From contig NC_086026.1 in the NCBI RefSeq assembly GCF_036323735.1, positions 75,537,039 through 75,601,038 of the forward strand: 64,000 nucleotides of DNA, written 5' to 3'. The first letter of the stretch is position 1; every line of letters starts with the position of its first letter. The translations under genes and the position numbers were made by a program. The stretch comes from Rattus norvegicus. Lineage: Eukaryota > Chordata > Mammalia > Rodentia > Muridae. Shown here piece by piece: positions 52,384 through 62,732 of the stretch. The notes under the pieces were generated by a model. That model was not told where the DNA came from, made no database searches, and saw only the letters and a list, made by a program, of their open reading frames with translations.

Positions 52384-52637
52384 GGGCAGGGAGATTGCTA
52401 AGTGGGTAAAGTGGGTGAATGTGAGTACCTGAGTTTGAACCCTCAAAATTTACATAAGAGCTAAGTGCTGGAGTGTCCACCTATAATTCTGACAGCTCTA
52501 TAGGGACACTTGGAGGCATAGACAGGAGAATCTCCTGAAAAGCTCACTGGTCAGCTAGCGTGGCCAATTACCAGGAAAGAAAACCAACAACAAAAGAGAC
52601 CCTGCCTCATGGAAAGCAGGGACTGACACCCTGTAAC

Positions 52638-52640
<3 letters not shown>
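52384..52640 (+). mobile_element. Composite SINE (B4/RSINE1-type)
   Basis: GGGCAGGGAGATTGCTAAGT, GAGTACCTGAGTTTGAACCC, GCTCACTGGTCAGCTAGCGT; leads directly into the long CA-type array. Confidence 0.7.
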
Positions 52641-52684
<44 letters not shown>

Positions 52685-52935
52685 ACACACCACACACACA
52701 CACCACACACACACACCACACACATACACACACCCCACACACATACACACACCCCACACACACCCACACACACCCCACACACATACCACACCCACACACA
52801 TACCACACACACATACCACACACACCACACACACACATACCACACACACACACCACACACACCACACACACACACCATACACACACCCCACACACACATA
52901 CACACACCCCACACACACACCACACACACATGCAC
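52640..52935 (+). repeat. Long CA/CACACC/CATACC compound repeat
   Basis: Pure CA for about 44 bp, then roughly 250 bp of variable CACACC, CATACC and CACCC units. It makes spurious His-Thr and Cys-Val reading frames on the two strands. Confidence 0.97.
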
Positions 52936-53245
52936 ACATGCCCCCACACAGGAATAGGGCTAGGGCTATACATGTTCCTTATAATCCTGGATTCTTCTAT
53001 CTTAAGTACCATAAACATGTAAATAAGAAAAATAACTTTCTAGGTCCTTTATTTATCTTTGTGTATAGAATAGAACAGGGGCGAGGTAGATGGGCAGAAT
53101 TTCCTCATACAAACAGGGGAGGGTTAGACAGAGACAAAGCTATGGAGATTCTGAAGGACAATTTTCAGTATATAGGTCTGCACTTTGGTGATTTTAATGT
53201 CCTTGTTCATCTTTCTCTAGAAAGACTTAAAAAAAATGAATATAG

Positions 53246-53468
53246 GGGCTGGAGAGGAGGCTCAGGGATTTAGAGCACTCTCTGTTCTCCTGTAGGATAG
53301 GGGTTCAGTTCCCAGAACCCACATGGTGACTCACAGCCAACCTCCTGAAAGTCTGGTTCCAAGGGCACTGCTGCCCGCTTCTGCCCTCCTTGGACCCTCA
53401 TGTGACACACATGTATATATTTGGGCAAAAGGCTTATAAAATAAATCCACATAAAATAAATAAATCTA
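53246..53468 (+). mobile_element. B2-type SINE
   Basis: GGGGCTGGAGAGGAGGCTCAG start, GAACCCACATGGTGACTCAC, AAAATAAATAAATCTAG tail. Confidence 0.9.
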
Positions 53469-53854
53469 GAACTAGGATACAATGTCCTGAACAAAGCCTA
53501 ATAGGCACAGCTGCTAGGATCACCAAGGCAGAAAGATCAAGAGTTCAAGACCCCCCCTGGCCTACCAGGGGAGCCAGGGCCAATATGGTAATTGGGTCTC
53601 AAATGAAAAAAAAATAACACAAAGGTTGGGTTAAAATATTTAGTGATCAAGCAGTTGCGGACATGAATGAGACCCTAGATTCCACCCTCTGGACCCCAAG
53701 AGGGAAACCAGAAGAGTTGCCGAGCGGGAGGGAGCCAAGGCAGCCGAGTTTCACCTCACCACTTACTGCACAGCCGAAAACTCAGTGGTGGAGCTGGGGA
53801 GACCAGAGAGCAACAGGGTTTGCTGAGTTCCGATCCCCGAACCCCATAAGGCTG

Positions 53855-53985
53855 GGCACGTAGTATGTTGGCACACACCTTGAATTCCAGCACTCAGCAG
53901 ACAGAGGCAGGCAGAGAGATCTCTCTGAGTTCCAGGCCAGCCTGGTCTAGGAAGTGAGTTCCAGGCTCACATAGTAAGACCAAGG
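53855..53985 (+). mobile_element. B1 SINE
   Basis: GGGCACGTAGTATGTTGGCA, GCAGACAGAGGCAGGCAGAG, TTCCAGGCCAGCCTGGTCTA. A (GGGAA)n tail runs to about 54018. Confidence 0.92.
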
Positions 53986-54021
53986 AAAGGGGAGGGAAGG
54001 GAAGGGAAGGGAAGAAAAGGC

Positions 54022-54303
54022 TAGATGTGGCAGTATACACTTGTAACTCGAGCTGGGATGGGGCAGAGACAGGGAGATCTTAGCGCTCAATGTGCAGCTA
54101 AAATGATTAGCTCCAGTTTCAGTGAGAGACCATGTCTCAAAAATGTAAGGGATAATGTGAGAGTGGACGATTCCTGGAGCTGACCCATGGTTTCCACGTA
54201 AACTTGCACGTGCGCACGCACACGCACACACACATACACACACACACTCACACAGACACACTCACACACACATACACACAGACACAGATACACCCCACAC
54301 ACA
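54022..54303 (+). mobile_element. SINE 3' portion with CA tail
   Basis: GCTAGATGTGGCAGTATACA, GATTAGCTCCAGTTTCAGTG, GAGACCATGTCTCAAAAATG, then (CA)n-rich 54205-54303. Confidence 0.7.
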
Positions 54304-54814
54304 ATCCCTCTTGGGCATTAAACACATTATTTCTTTGATCTTTTCTGGAATTATGAGGTCTCCATGAGTGTAAGCTTAGTCTTTTTAGCGCAGTCTTTGC
54401 GTGAATGATGATTCGAATTGATTAAGCTTGTTTTCTTTAGTTGTAGGGGTAACATGGAAACATGGGGGAAAGGGAAATCTTCCATAGTAGGAAATGCAAC
54501 CTTGTATCTGTGCCGTGTATTATCTGCTGTTGTCATCACACTGTCTGTGTCCTTTCACAAGCTCAAACTGTAAACCGTAACCCCAAGGTGACTATGAGGG
54601 GGGAGCTATAGGAGCAGATTAGTCATGAGAGCAGAGTACATCCTTATGAAGATGACTGCTCCTTGTTTAAAAGGCACCACCCCTAGTTGAGGGCCTTTGG
54701 CAGTGGATAGCTGCTGGGAAAGGGAGAGGCCATTGGTAGGCTCCCAAGATCCAGTGGATAGCCCAAACTCATGTGCGTGCAGGCAGCACTAAGTGGACTT
54801 GCAGTTATAACCAA

Positions 54815-54862
54815 AGAAGAGGGGGAGGAGGAGGAGGAGGGAAGGAGAATGGGGGGGGGGCG
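54815..54862 (+). repeat. (GGA)n / G-rich tract
   Basis: GAGG units followed by a run of ten G. Confidence 0.9.
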
Positions 54863-54904
54863 TCCAGATGCACTCGATCACCACACATCGCATGCATCTA
54901 CGAA

Positions 54905-55120
54905 ACTGTAAAGGCCTGCCGCAGCAGCAGGGATTGCTGACTGTCCTTCCGGAGGACCTGGGTTGATTCCCAGCACCCACAGGGTGGCCCACAAATTTCC
55001 CTAACTCCAGTTCCAGGGGATCTGACATCCCCTTCTGGCCTCTGAGGCAACAGGGACACAGGTGGTACACAGGTGTATATGCAGGGAATACACCCATACA
55101 CATAAGATAAATTAAAAGAA
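54905..55120 (+). mobile_element. B3/B2-type SINE
   Basis: TTCCGGAGGACCTGGGTTGA, CAGCACCCACAGGGTGGCCC, ACACATAAGATAAATTAAAA. Confidence 0.85.
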
Positions 55121-55129
55121 GAAATTGTC

Positions 55130-55303
55130 AGGCTGGAGAGGTGGCTGCTCTACCGTAGGTCCTGAGTTCAATTCCCAGCAACCACATGGTGGCTCACAAC
55201 CATCTCTAATGGGATCCAATGCCCTCTGCTGGGGCGTCTGAAGACAGTGACAGTGTACCCACATACATGAAATAAGTAAATAAATAAATCTTAAAAAAGA
55301 AAT
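55130..55303 (+). mobile_element. B2 SINE
   Basis: CAGGCTGGAGAGGTGGCTGC with a short deletion, then full body and AAATAAATAAATCTTAAAAA. Confidence 0.95.
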
Positions 55304-55416
55304 CATCAAAGAAGAAATTTAAAAAAAAATGTATTTTAAAAAGGTCCCAGAGATCTTCCTTGTCCTGTCTGCCATTAGCAAGAAGGCACCATTTGTAAAG
55401 AAGAAAGCTATCTCTC

Positions 55417-55542
55417 AGCCAGGCGGTTGTGGTGTATGCCTTTAATCTCAGCACTCAGGAAGCAAAGACTTTGTGAGATCCAGGACAGCCAGGACTATAC
55501 AGAGAATTCCTGTCTGGAAAAACAAAAACAAACAAACAAAAA
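55417..55542 (+). mobile_element. B1 SINE
   Basis: CAGCCAGGCGGTTGTGGTGT, AATCTCAGCACTCAGGAAGC, (AAAC)n tail. Confidence 0.9.
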
Positions 55543-55647
55543 ATGAGCTCTCCACAGATACAAAATCTGCCAGGCCCTCAGCTTAGAGTTGCCCATCTCC
55601 CGAGCTGTAGGTGGCAACATTTCTATTGTTTAGAAGCTACTTAGCTG

Positions 55648-55832
55648 GGACTGGAGAGATGGCTCAGTGGTTAAGAGCCCTGACTGCTCTTTCAGAGATT
55701 CTGAGTTCAATTCCCAGCAACCACATGGTGACTCACAACCATCTGTAAAGAGATCTGATGCCCTCTTCTGGTGTGTTTGAAGACAGCTACAGTATACTCA
55801 TATATAACAAATGAATAAATCTTTAAAAAAAA
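55648..55832 (+). mobile_element. B2 SINE
   Basis: GGGACTGGAGAGATGGCTCAG start; AGAAGCTACTTAG at 55632-55644 and again at about 55833 is the target duplication. Confidence 0.96.
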
Positions 55833-55937
55833 GAAGCTACTTAGATATGGCATTTGTTAGAGCAATCCAAACAGACCAAGACACTTCCAAAAGCAACCAC
55901 CTTCAGCATCCTTGTAGTTCCTAAATTTGATTTTCTT

Positions 55938-56027
55938 TTTTTTTTTTTTTTTGGAGCTGGGGACCGAACCCAGGGCCTTGCGCTTCCTAGGCAAGGGCTC
56001 TACCACTGAGCTAAATCCCCAACCCCC
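55938..56027 (-). mobile_element. ID SINE
   Basis: Reverse ID; perfect 17-bp duplication CTAAATTTGATTTTCTT at 55921-55937 and 56028-56044. Confidence 0.97.
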
Positions 56028-56099
56028 CTAAATTTGATTTTCTTAACTCTTTGAAAAATTTTAAGCTTGCAGAGATGTTCTGAGAATTAACCTAGATTT

Positions 56100-56244
56100 T
56101 GTTTGTTTGTTTTTTCTTTTCTTTTTCATACAATGTCTCACGCAGACCAAGATGTCTTCAGACTTCATCAGCTTGAACTTCTGGTCCTCCTGCCTCCACT
56201 TCCAGAGCGGGGGGATTAGAGCTGTGCCATCATGTCTGGTTTAT
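56100..56244 (-). mobile_element. B1 SINE, diverged
   Basis: Reverse: TACAATGTCTCACGCAGACC, GCCATCATGTCTGGTTT. Confidence 0.7.
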
Positions 56245-56321
56245 GTGTAGAGGATTGAACTTAGGGTTTCATGCATTTTTGTGTTATTTTTTAATTGTTA
56301 AGGTTTTCACTGTGGCACATC

Positions 56322-56530
56322 GGGCTGGGGAGATGACTCAGTTGATAGGATGCTTGCCTAGCATTCACAAAGCCTTGGTTTTGAGCTCCAGCACCTTATA
56401 AAGTGGGCACGATGGTGCATCTGCAATCCTACTGCTCTGGAGATGGGGGCAGAAGGACCAGGTGTTCAAGCTGATCCTAGGACTACCAGGTGTGAGGCTA
56501 GCATAGTCTACATGAAACCCCATTATGACA
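56322..56530 (+). mobile_element. B4 SINE
   Basis: ID-like half GGGCTGGGGAGATGACTCAG with TGCTTGCCTAGCATTCACAA, then B1-like GGGCACGATGGTGCATCTGC. Confidence 0.8.
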
Positions 56531-56589
56531 TTCTGACCTGCACCTATGGTTAAACCATTTAATAACTTATCTGTAGGTTGATTCTAAGA

Positions 56590-57512
56590 ATTAAAAGTTG
56601 CTGCTGGGGCTCTGCCTCTTGTCTGCTGAGCAGGAACATGGCAATGGAGAGATTCCCTCCCCTCCCTTTTGCCCTCACTACCAGTAGCAGCAGAGGAGAG
56701 AGCTGGGCTCACCTGGGGTCATGACAGTAGGAGAGTGGGCCCTGCCCCTCACCTGCTCCAACACTCAGGCGAGCAGGCCCTGCACCTCTCCTGGCAGCCA
56801 GCTCAGTAGAGCTAGCCCTGGATGTGGGGGTTGCAGTTGAGTCAGCCACAAGGGCTGCACAGGAGAGCCCAACCTGCCTCTTGTCAGCTGGGCAGTAGTG
56901 CAGATGAGGGAGAGATGTTCTCCGCTTTCCCTCATCCTTCACCATCTATGGCAGGTGGGGGAGCTGGCTCCAGGGTCATGAGAGTGGGAGAACTGGCCAT
57001 ATTCCTCACCAGCTGCAGCAGCAGAGTAGAGCTGGCCATGGTTGAAGGGGTTTCTGGTGAGCCAGTCCTAAGGACATGACAGCAGAATTGCTGGTGGGCT
57101 GAACAGCTCAGATACCTCTCAGGCTTTGAGTTAGTGCACCTCAACATGACCCCAGTGATGAACTGCTGGAGTCCTTGAAGGAGTCAGTCCTTCAGATCCA
57201 AAACTATAGGATCTCCATGACAGGGCAACCACAGGATATCTGAGAGGTGTCCCAGTAAAGTTCCAGTGTAGATAGAGTAGCAGAAGCCAGAGGTCTTGTA
57301 CCAAACCAATGAGTTATCGCAATGAATATTTGCAAGCAAAAGGGTCTGTACTGTGGGGCAAAGTGTGACACTCACTACAGCTTCCAAAATGAGATTTTTT
57401 CCCTCTGTTAGAGGGTGGGAAGATTGCTGCAAAAGTGGGGGCAGGAAGGTGGGATTGGGGTGTATGATGTAAAATTCACAAAGGACCAATAAAAAGTTAA
57501 AACAAAACAAAT
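56590..57512 (+). mobile_element. Old rodent L1 (Lx-like) 3' end
   Basis: Repeated AGAGCTGGCC-type blocks, then TGCACCTCAACATGACCCCA, a G-rich GGGGGCAGGAAGGTGGGATTG tract split as GGGGGCAGG and AAGGTGGGATTG, and ACCAATAAAAAGTTAAAAC at its end. The layout matches an old rodent L1 3' UTR. No intact ORF. Confidence 0.7.
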
Positions 57513-57622
57513 AGTTGCCGGTGGTATGGTTTGTATCGTTGCAATGAAATACCCTTTCCTTCTTAACTCTTTTATATGTTTTCTCCCTAAGGTTCTAATG
57601 CTTCATAGCAATGTCACTTGGT

Positions 57623-57627
<5 letters not shown>

Positions 57628-57680
<53 letters not shown>

Positions 57681-57907
57681 TCCTCCCTCCCTCTCTCTCT
57701 CCCTCCCTCCCTCCCCCTCTCTCCCTCCCTCTCTTTCCCTCCCTCCCTCTCTCTCTTTCCCTCCCTTCCTCCTTCCCTTCCTCCCTCTCTTTCCCTCCCT
57801 CTCTTTCCCTCCCTCTCTTTCCCTCCCTCCTTCCTTCCCTCCTTCCCTCCTTCCCTCCCTCTCTCCCTCCCTCTCTCCCTCCCTTTCTCCCTCCTCCTTC
57901 TTCTCTC
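57628..57907 (+). repeat. Long polypyrimidine tract
   Basis: About 280 bp of almost pure C/T: (TC)n for ~48 bp, then CCTCCCT/TTCC-type units. A reverse B1 remnant follows (GTCCTAGCTGGCCTGGAA near 57928). Confidence 0.97.
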
Positions 57908-57959
57908 TCCATCATAGAGTCTCATAGTCCTAGCTGGCCTGGAACACACCAAAATAGGA

Positions 57960-58945
57960 AGGGGGATTAGAAGTTGGATGGTTCTAATAAATGAGGATAT
58001 TTGCTACATCTTCGATTCTTTATTTCTGAGAATATAGAAAATATAAAAATTTTATTCTAAAAAGTATTCAGTGTGGGCATTAAAGGGGATAACTGGAAGC
58101 CGGGTCAGAGGATGAAAACCTGGGTGGAAGGATGGGCACCTAGGCTGAGGAATCAGGCAGCTCCCATGGAAGGGAAGGGCTGTGGGGGCCTGAGTCTTCA
58201 GCTGAGAGGAAGGTCTGAAGGGGACAGAGCCGAGGCCACTGTAAATGGGTGGACACAATTTTCCAGGATGCAGCTGTACACCATGGGGTCAGGACACGGG
58301 CAGGAGTGATGGAGTCACCATGCAGACTCAGGAGGGCAGGACAGGGGCTCTGAGCGGGAAAGCCAGGACACACAGTGGTCAAGACTCAGCCAAGGGTGTG
58401 GAGGGAGCCACCCTAATGTCACCAGGTCCAGCCCTCATTAGGGAAGGCTGGGAAGGAAAAGCTTCCCTTTGTGGCCTTCTGGTGTGCATCTCCAAAGGCC
58501 TTGGGTGGCTTCCACGGCGTGGTTGGCACAGTGTGTGGGAGAGTGACAGGAGTCAAGGACCTGTTCGCAAATACAGGAAGGTGAGATCCTCTCTTCAGCT
58601 CTGCAGATAGGACTGTGAACTCGGGGAAGAGTTCCTGTCCTTGGGGGAGCCTCCCTACACTGTTCCTTCCCAGGTACTCAACACCCTTTCCTCTCATCTC
58701 TGACCTCCTCTTGGGCTCTGCCCAGACCCTGGTCTGGCCTAGAATGCAGAATTCTTGAATGTTTCCTAGTTTAGCTCCTCTGCTTGTTTCAGAGTTAGTG
58801 CCTCATTTCTCTATGGGAGCAGCTCAGGGTACCTGCGGTGGGCCCAAGAGACTCAAGCCCAGTCTGGATAGATGCATGGGACAGACTATCTCAAGGTGGG
58901 GGCCTAGGGTCAGGGAAGGGATGCTGGTGCTTGTATTATTACTTT

Positions 58946-59000
<55 letters not shown>

Positions 59001-60270
59001 GGGAGGGTGAGGGAGGGAGGGGGAGGGGGAAGGGGAGGGAGAGGAGGAGGGGAAGCGGCTGCTCCTAACATCAGCCCTGAAGGTGTGGGTATTCTCTTTT
59101 CACAGATGAGGCAACCACATCTCAAGGAAGGGAAGTGGTAGAACAGAAATAGGCCTGCGTTACTCCTCAACCCAAACTCCTCAGTCAGTAGCCATAGGTT
59201 GGGGCCTTGGCCAAGTACTGTATCACTAGCCTCTGCCCTAAGCAGAAGGCCAACGCTTGGGTCAAGATCCCTCCCTATGGCCCTTCTGCTGGTCAGGAAG
59301 TCTGGGCAGGTCTTGGCAGGTGGTTTCACACCCACAGCCCTTTATACGCACATAGAGGTTCCCGTTTTTTCCACACCCCCATGTTCTCTTCTGGTCCTTC
59401 CTGTCAACACAGCTAGCTCTTCTTTCAAGCTTGACTCCAGGTTTCCCTTTCTCTCCAGGCCCCTCACAGGATAGCGCTGACTCTTAGGTTCTGGGCGTCC
59501 AGTTTTCTCCCAGTCAGTACCCTGCCCTGTGCAATGCTCACAAAGTGAATCAGCGCATGAGCAAACCCAGGAAACCCCCATCCACCCAAATCCTGCATGA
59601 TCGGGTATAGAAGAGCAGAGGGCAGGGTGGGGCAGGCAGGCCTGGAAAGCTATGTCACCAGGCCACCTTTCGGAAGAGGAGACTTCCTGTGTCTGGCTAC
59701 TCCACCAAAGGACCAGCTGTGGAAGAACCACCTGACCTGGTCTAGGAGAGGTGTCAACCCTGGAGCCGTTGTCAAGACGGTCTACACTGCAGACTTTATT
59801 TGGTACTTCCTAAGAACTGCTCTGGGCAGGGGCAGGGTGGGGTAGGTACAAAGGTGAATAAGATGTACTTTCTCCCCCAAGGGAGCTCACACCCGGACAC
59901 TTGCAGAATAACAGAAGTAGCTAATACTCACTGACCCCTTAGTGGAGGGCAAGGCCCTGGTCTAAGACTTTCAAAGATGTTGAAAACTAAGCAAACATGA
60001 TACCCATTTGGTGCCTGAGGATGAGGAACAGAGAAATCAAGTCACCTGCCTGAGGCCACACAATAAATAAACTTCAGCTTGGATCCACACTTCCATAGCT
60101 CTTCACTTAGCCCTCATGATATACGCCGACCCCAGTGTCATCTAACATGGCCAGCACATATACCAGCTTCATCCCTACCCTGTGGATGTGTCAGGAGGTC
60201 ATTAGTTTCTGCCAACTCATTGGGCACCAAGTGTGTTTGGCATCACCCCATTGTGATAGCCCTTTGCTGC
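57960..60270. other. Mostly unique intergenic sequence
   Basis: The longest low-repeat, G+C-richer stretch to the right of Ciao2a. It includes a (GT)n at 58950-58999 followed by (GGGA)n to 59055, MIR-like remnants near 59080-59150 and 59925-60080 (CAAGTCACCTGCCTGAGGCC), and an L2/MIR-like block near 59855-59900. No coding exon is evident. By position it may be upstream of Dapk2, which is inference. Confidence 0.55.
58950..59055 (+). repeat. (GT)n then (GGGA)n tract
   Basis: About 25 GT units, TAGGGGAGGG junction, then purine-only G/A sequence. Confidence 0.96.
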
Positions 60271-60574
60271 CTGCCTCTGGGACCTCTTTCCCCGTGGGCT
60301 TCTGTTGTCATCCTACTGAACCTTCGAGCTCCTCCGACACTCCCATTACAGCCCCTTAAATCATCTAGCACAGAGCCAAGGCCCAGTTGTGCTTACAGTT
60401 CGGTAGACTTGTGGACGATGCAGTCATTTCTCCATGTCTCTGAAACATGAGTAAAGCGGTCCTCAGCCTGTGCTGTGAAAGGACCCTAGACTTAACAACT
60501 CCTGATGTACAGAACCCATTTACAGATCCCAATGTAAAGGATGTGGGGTGGGGTCAGGGCATGGGGACTTTTTG
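60271..60574 (+). repeat. Inverted duplication, arm 1 (probable source copy)
   Basis: 304 bp whose reverse complement recurs at 61433-61736. I count mismatches only at 60274, 60288, 60322 and 60327; 60328-60574 is identical. It is not a SINE or LINE I recognise and sits in unique sequence. Confidence 0.93.
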
Positions 60575-60610
60575 AACATGTGGTCTGAAGCAATCCTATT
60601 TTAGAGATGC

Positions 60611-60750
60611 TGGGTGAGGCATGGTGGTGCATGGTTTTGATCCCAGCACTTGAGAGGCAGATAAACGCGGGTCTCTGAGTTCAAGGCCAAGCTGGTCTAC
60701 ATAGCAAGTTCCAGGCCAACTAAGGTTACACAGTAAGACCTTGTCTCAAA
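60611..60750 (+). mobile_element. B1 SINE
   Basis: GGTGAGGCATGGTGGTGCAT, TTGATCCCAGCACTTGAGAG, GACCTTGTCTCAAATAG; runs into (GATA)n. Confidence 0.93.
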
Positions 60751-60758
60751 TAGATAGG

Positions 60759-60811
<53 letters not shown>
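60750..60811 (+). repeat. (GATA)n microsatellite
   Basis: About 15 GATA units between two direct B1s. Confidence 0.97.
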
Positions 60812-60813
<2 letters not shown>

Positions 60814-60958
60814 GTGGGCAGTGGTGGCATATGCCTTTAATCGCAGCACTTGGGAGGCAAACCCAGGTTGATCTCTGAGTTTAAGATAAACCTGGTCTAC
60901 TGAGAGAGTTCCAGGATAGTCAGGGCTATGCAGAGAAATCCTGTCTTAAAATAACAGC
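60812..60958 (+). mobile_element. B1 SINE
   Basis: AGGTGGGCAGTGGTGGCATA, AATCGCAGCACTTGGGAGGC, AATCCTGTCTTAAAATAAC. Confidence 0.92.
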
Positions 60959-61054
60959 AAAACCAAAAATGAAATGTTGGAAGTTTCAGTTGAAGGCAGA
61001 CATTGAGAGAAGCAGGAAAAGCTGCTTGTGCTGTGGAGATGGGCAGGCAAGAGT

Positions 61055-61250
61055 CATATCACTGCTTCTTCACCACTTCCTGGGTGAGTTTGGGCAGATT
61101 AACCTCCACAGGTCTCAGTTATCTTATCTGTAAAATGGGAGAATAATCCGCCTTGAAGTAGAGCGACCCAAGTAAAGGCCTGAGAAAGTACACGTTAGAA
61201 GATGTGTAAAGTGTACAGTAGTTGTTAACATTCGTGACACGTTTGTCTAG
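61055..61250 (+). mobile_element. MIR SINE, ancient
   Basis: GTGAGTTTGGGCAGATTAACC, TCAGTTATCTTATCTGTAAA, ATGGGAGAATAATCCGCCTT: the conserved MIR core order. Confidence 0.75.
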
Positions 61251-61324
61251 CCAATGGTTAATTGTTTAAAAAGATTTGTTGTATTTTTACTGTGAACCAA
61301 AAGAACTTCCTTACTTAAGTGGCT

Positions 61325-61830
61325 TACTTAAATGTGATTTTATGTGTATATGTCTGTGCTGGTATGTACACATGTGAGAGCAGATGCCCTCAGAGGCCAG
61401 AAGAGGACATCAGTTCTCTAGAGCTGAAATGACAAAAAGTCCCCATGCCCTGACCCCACCCCACATCCTTTACATTGGGATCTGTAAATGGGTTCTGTAC
61501 ATCAGGAGTTGTTAAGTCTAGGGTCCTTTCACAGCACAGGCTGAGGACCGCTTTACTCATGTTTCAGAGACATGGAGAAATGACTGCATCGTCCACAAGT
61601 CTACCGAACTGTAAGCACAACTGGGCCTTGGCTCTGTGCTAGATGATTTAAGGGGCTGTAATGGGAGTGTCGGAGGAGCCCGAAAGTTCAGTAGGATGAC
61701 AACAGAAGCCCACGGGGACAGAGGTCCCAGAGACAGCTTGTGAGCTGTCCAACATGGGTGCTGGAGTCCAAGGGCTAACCCACTGAAAGAACATTATGGC
61801 CTCAATTGCTGAGCCAGCTTTCTAGCCCCT
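61325..61830 (-). mobile_element. B3/B2-type SINE split by inverted arm 2
   Basis: Left part ends TCTCTAGAGCTGAAATGACA (61415-61434). The right part resumes ACAGCTTGTGAGCTGTCCAA (61733 on) and ends TTTCTAGCCCC. Joined, they read as one reverse SINE, so the 300 bp between are an insertion. Confidence 0.85.
61433..61736 (-). repeat. Inverted duplication, arm 2 (inserted copy)
   Basis: Reverse complement of 60271-60574, 300 of 304 bases matching. It lies within a SINE with a GACA at both junctions; no poly-A tract or long target duplication. Confidence 0.93.
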
Positions 61831-61841
61831 CTGGATTAAAA

Positions 61842-62022
61842 CAAGATTTAGTTTACTTTATATATAAGTACACTGTAGCTGTCTTCAGACACACCAGAAG
61901 AGGGCATCAGATCCCATTACAGATGGTTGTGAGCCACCATGTGGTTGCTGGGAATTGAACTCAGGACCTCTGGAAGAGCAGTCAGTGATCTTAACCTCTG
62001 AGCCATCTCTCCAGCTCCATTT
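61842..62022 (-). mobile_element. B2 SINE
   Basis: Reverse: TATATATAAGTACACTGTAG, GAGCCACCATGTGGTTGCTG, CCATCTCTCCAGCTCC. Confidence 0.95.
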
Positions 62023-62139
62023 CTTTTTTTTAAAGATGAGTTCTTGCTCTGGTGCCTAGAGTCTCCTGGGTGCTGTGATTGTAGCTGCCTGTCACCCTGG
62101 CAGGCTACCAGCGTTTCTAGAATCTTCTCTTGGGGTTGT

Positions 62140-62475
62140 GTAACTGATGCTCATTGTCACTTTGGTAGCACAGAATCATCTAGGACACACACCGAGAGGA
62201 GAGTTTCTAGACTGGGTTAAGTGAGGGGAAGACCCACTCTCCATGTGAGTGGTACCATTCCAAGGGGCTGAGGTTCTAGACTGAATAAAAAGAGAGAGCT
62301 GAGCAAGCATCCACCTCTCTCTGCTTCCTGACTGGGGATCCAATGTGAGCAGCTGCCTCACGCCCCTGCTGCCAATGTCCTGCTGCCGCCACGGACGATA
62401 CCCTTGAACTGTGAACCAATAGAACTTCCTTTTAAGTGGCTTTTGTTATCTGTTCTGTTGCAGAAAAGTACTACA
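62140..62475 (+). repeat. Rodent interspersed repeat, diverged
   Basis: GGTTCTAGACTGAATAAAAA, GAGCTGAGCAAGCATCCACC, CCTTGAACTGTGAACCAATA, TCTGTTGCAGAAAAGTACTA: a diverged member of a high-copy rodent repeat resembling 9222-9555. Confidence 0.55.
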
Positions 62476-62623
62476 GGGAGTGATAGAAGACAGCTGTGGT
62501 TCCTTTTTTTGTGCTATTAACCTCTCTGCTCAACATGCCTTTCATTAGGTTTGGGATAGCATGCAATCTATGGAGTTCAAAATGGACAAGACGCTGTTTT
62601 GCTTTTGCTGAAAGTGGACATTA

Positions 62624-62719
62624 GGGGTTGGAGATTTAGCTCAGTGGTAGAGTGCTTGCCTAGCAAGCGCAAGGCCCTGGGTTCGGTCCCCAGCTCCGAA
62701 AAAAAAAAAATGAAAAAAG
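62624..62719 (+). mobile_element. ID SINE
   Basis: AAAGTGGACATTA (62611-62623) and AAAGTAGACATTA (62720-62732) flank it. Confidence 0.96.
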
Positions 62720-62732
62720 AAAGTAGACATTA

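Larger units (their letters stand above)
47958..57600. other. Intergenic region, continued
   Basis: Repeat-dense. Unique segments with nothing recognisable: 49000-49230, 49360-49838, 51080-51700, 53480-53850, 54310-54815. None has splice-bounded coding potential I can support. Confidence 0.65.

Noticed and set aside
52560..53273. 237-codon open frame on the plus strand rich in His-Thr, with Cys-Val frames on the minus strand
   Set aside because: Entirely generated by the CA/CACACC array; no start context, splice sites or conserved domain.
56590..57512. Possible processed pseudogene with poly(A)-like end
   Set aside because: The G-rich tract and ATAAAAAGTT end match the 3' UTR of an old rodent L1 better; no coding homology.
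57526..57970. Long Ser-Leu-Pro and Arg-Glu-Gly frames
   Set aside because: Artefact of the polypyrimidine tract, open in several frames on both strands.
58245..58610. 121-codon frame in the unique region, considered as a Dapk2 5' exon
   Set aside because: No resemblance to a kinase N-terminus and no convincing donor. Dapk2 is expected to the right by synteny, but nothing in this sequence shows it.
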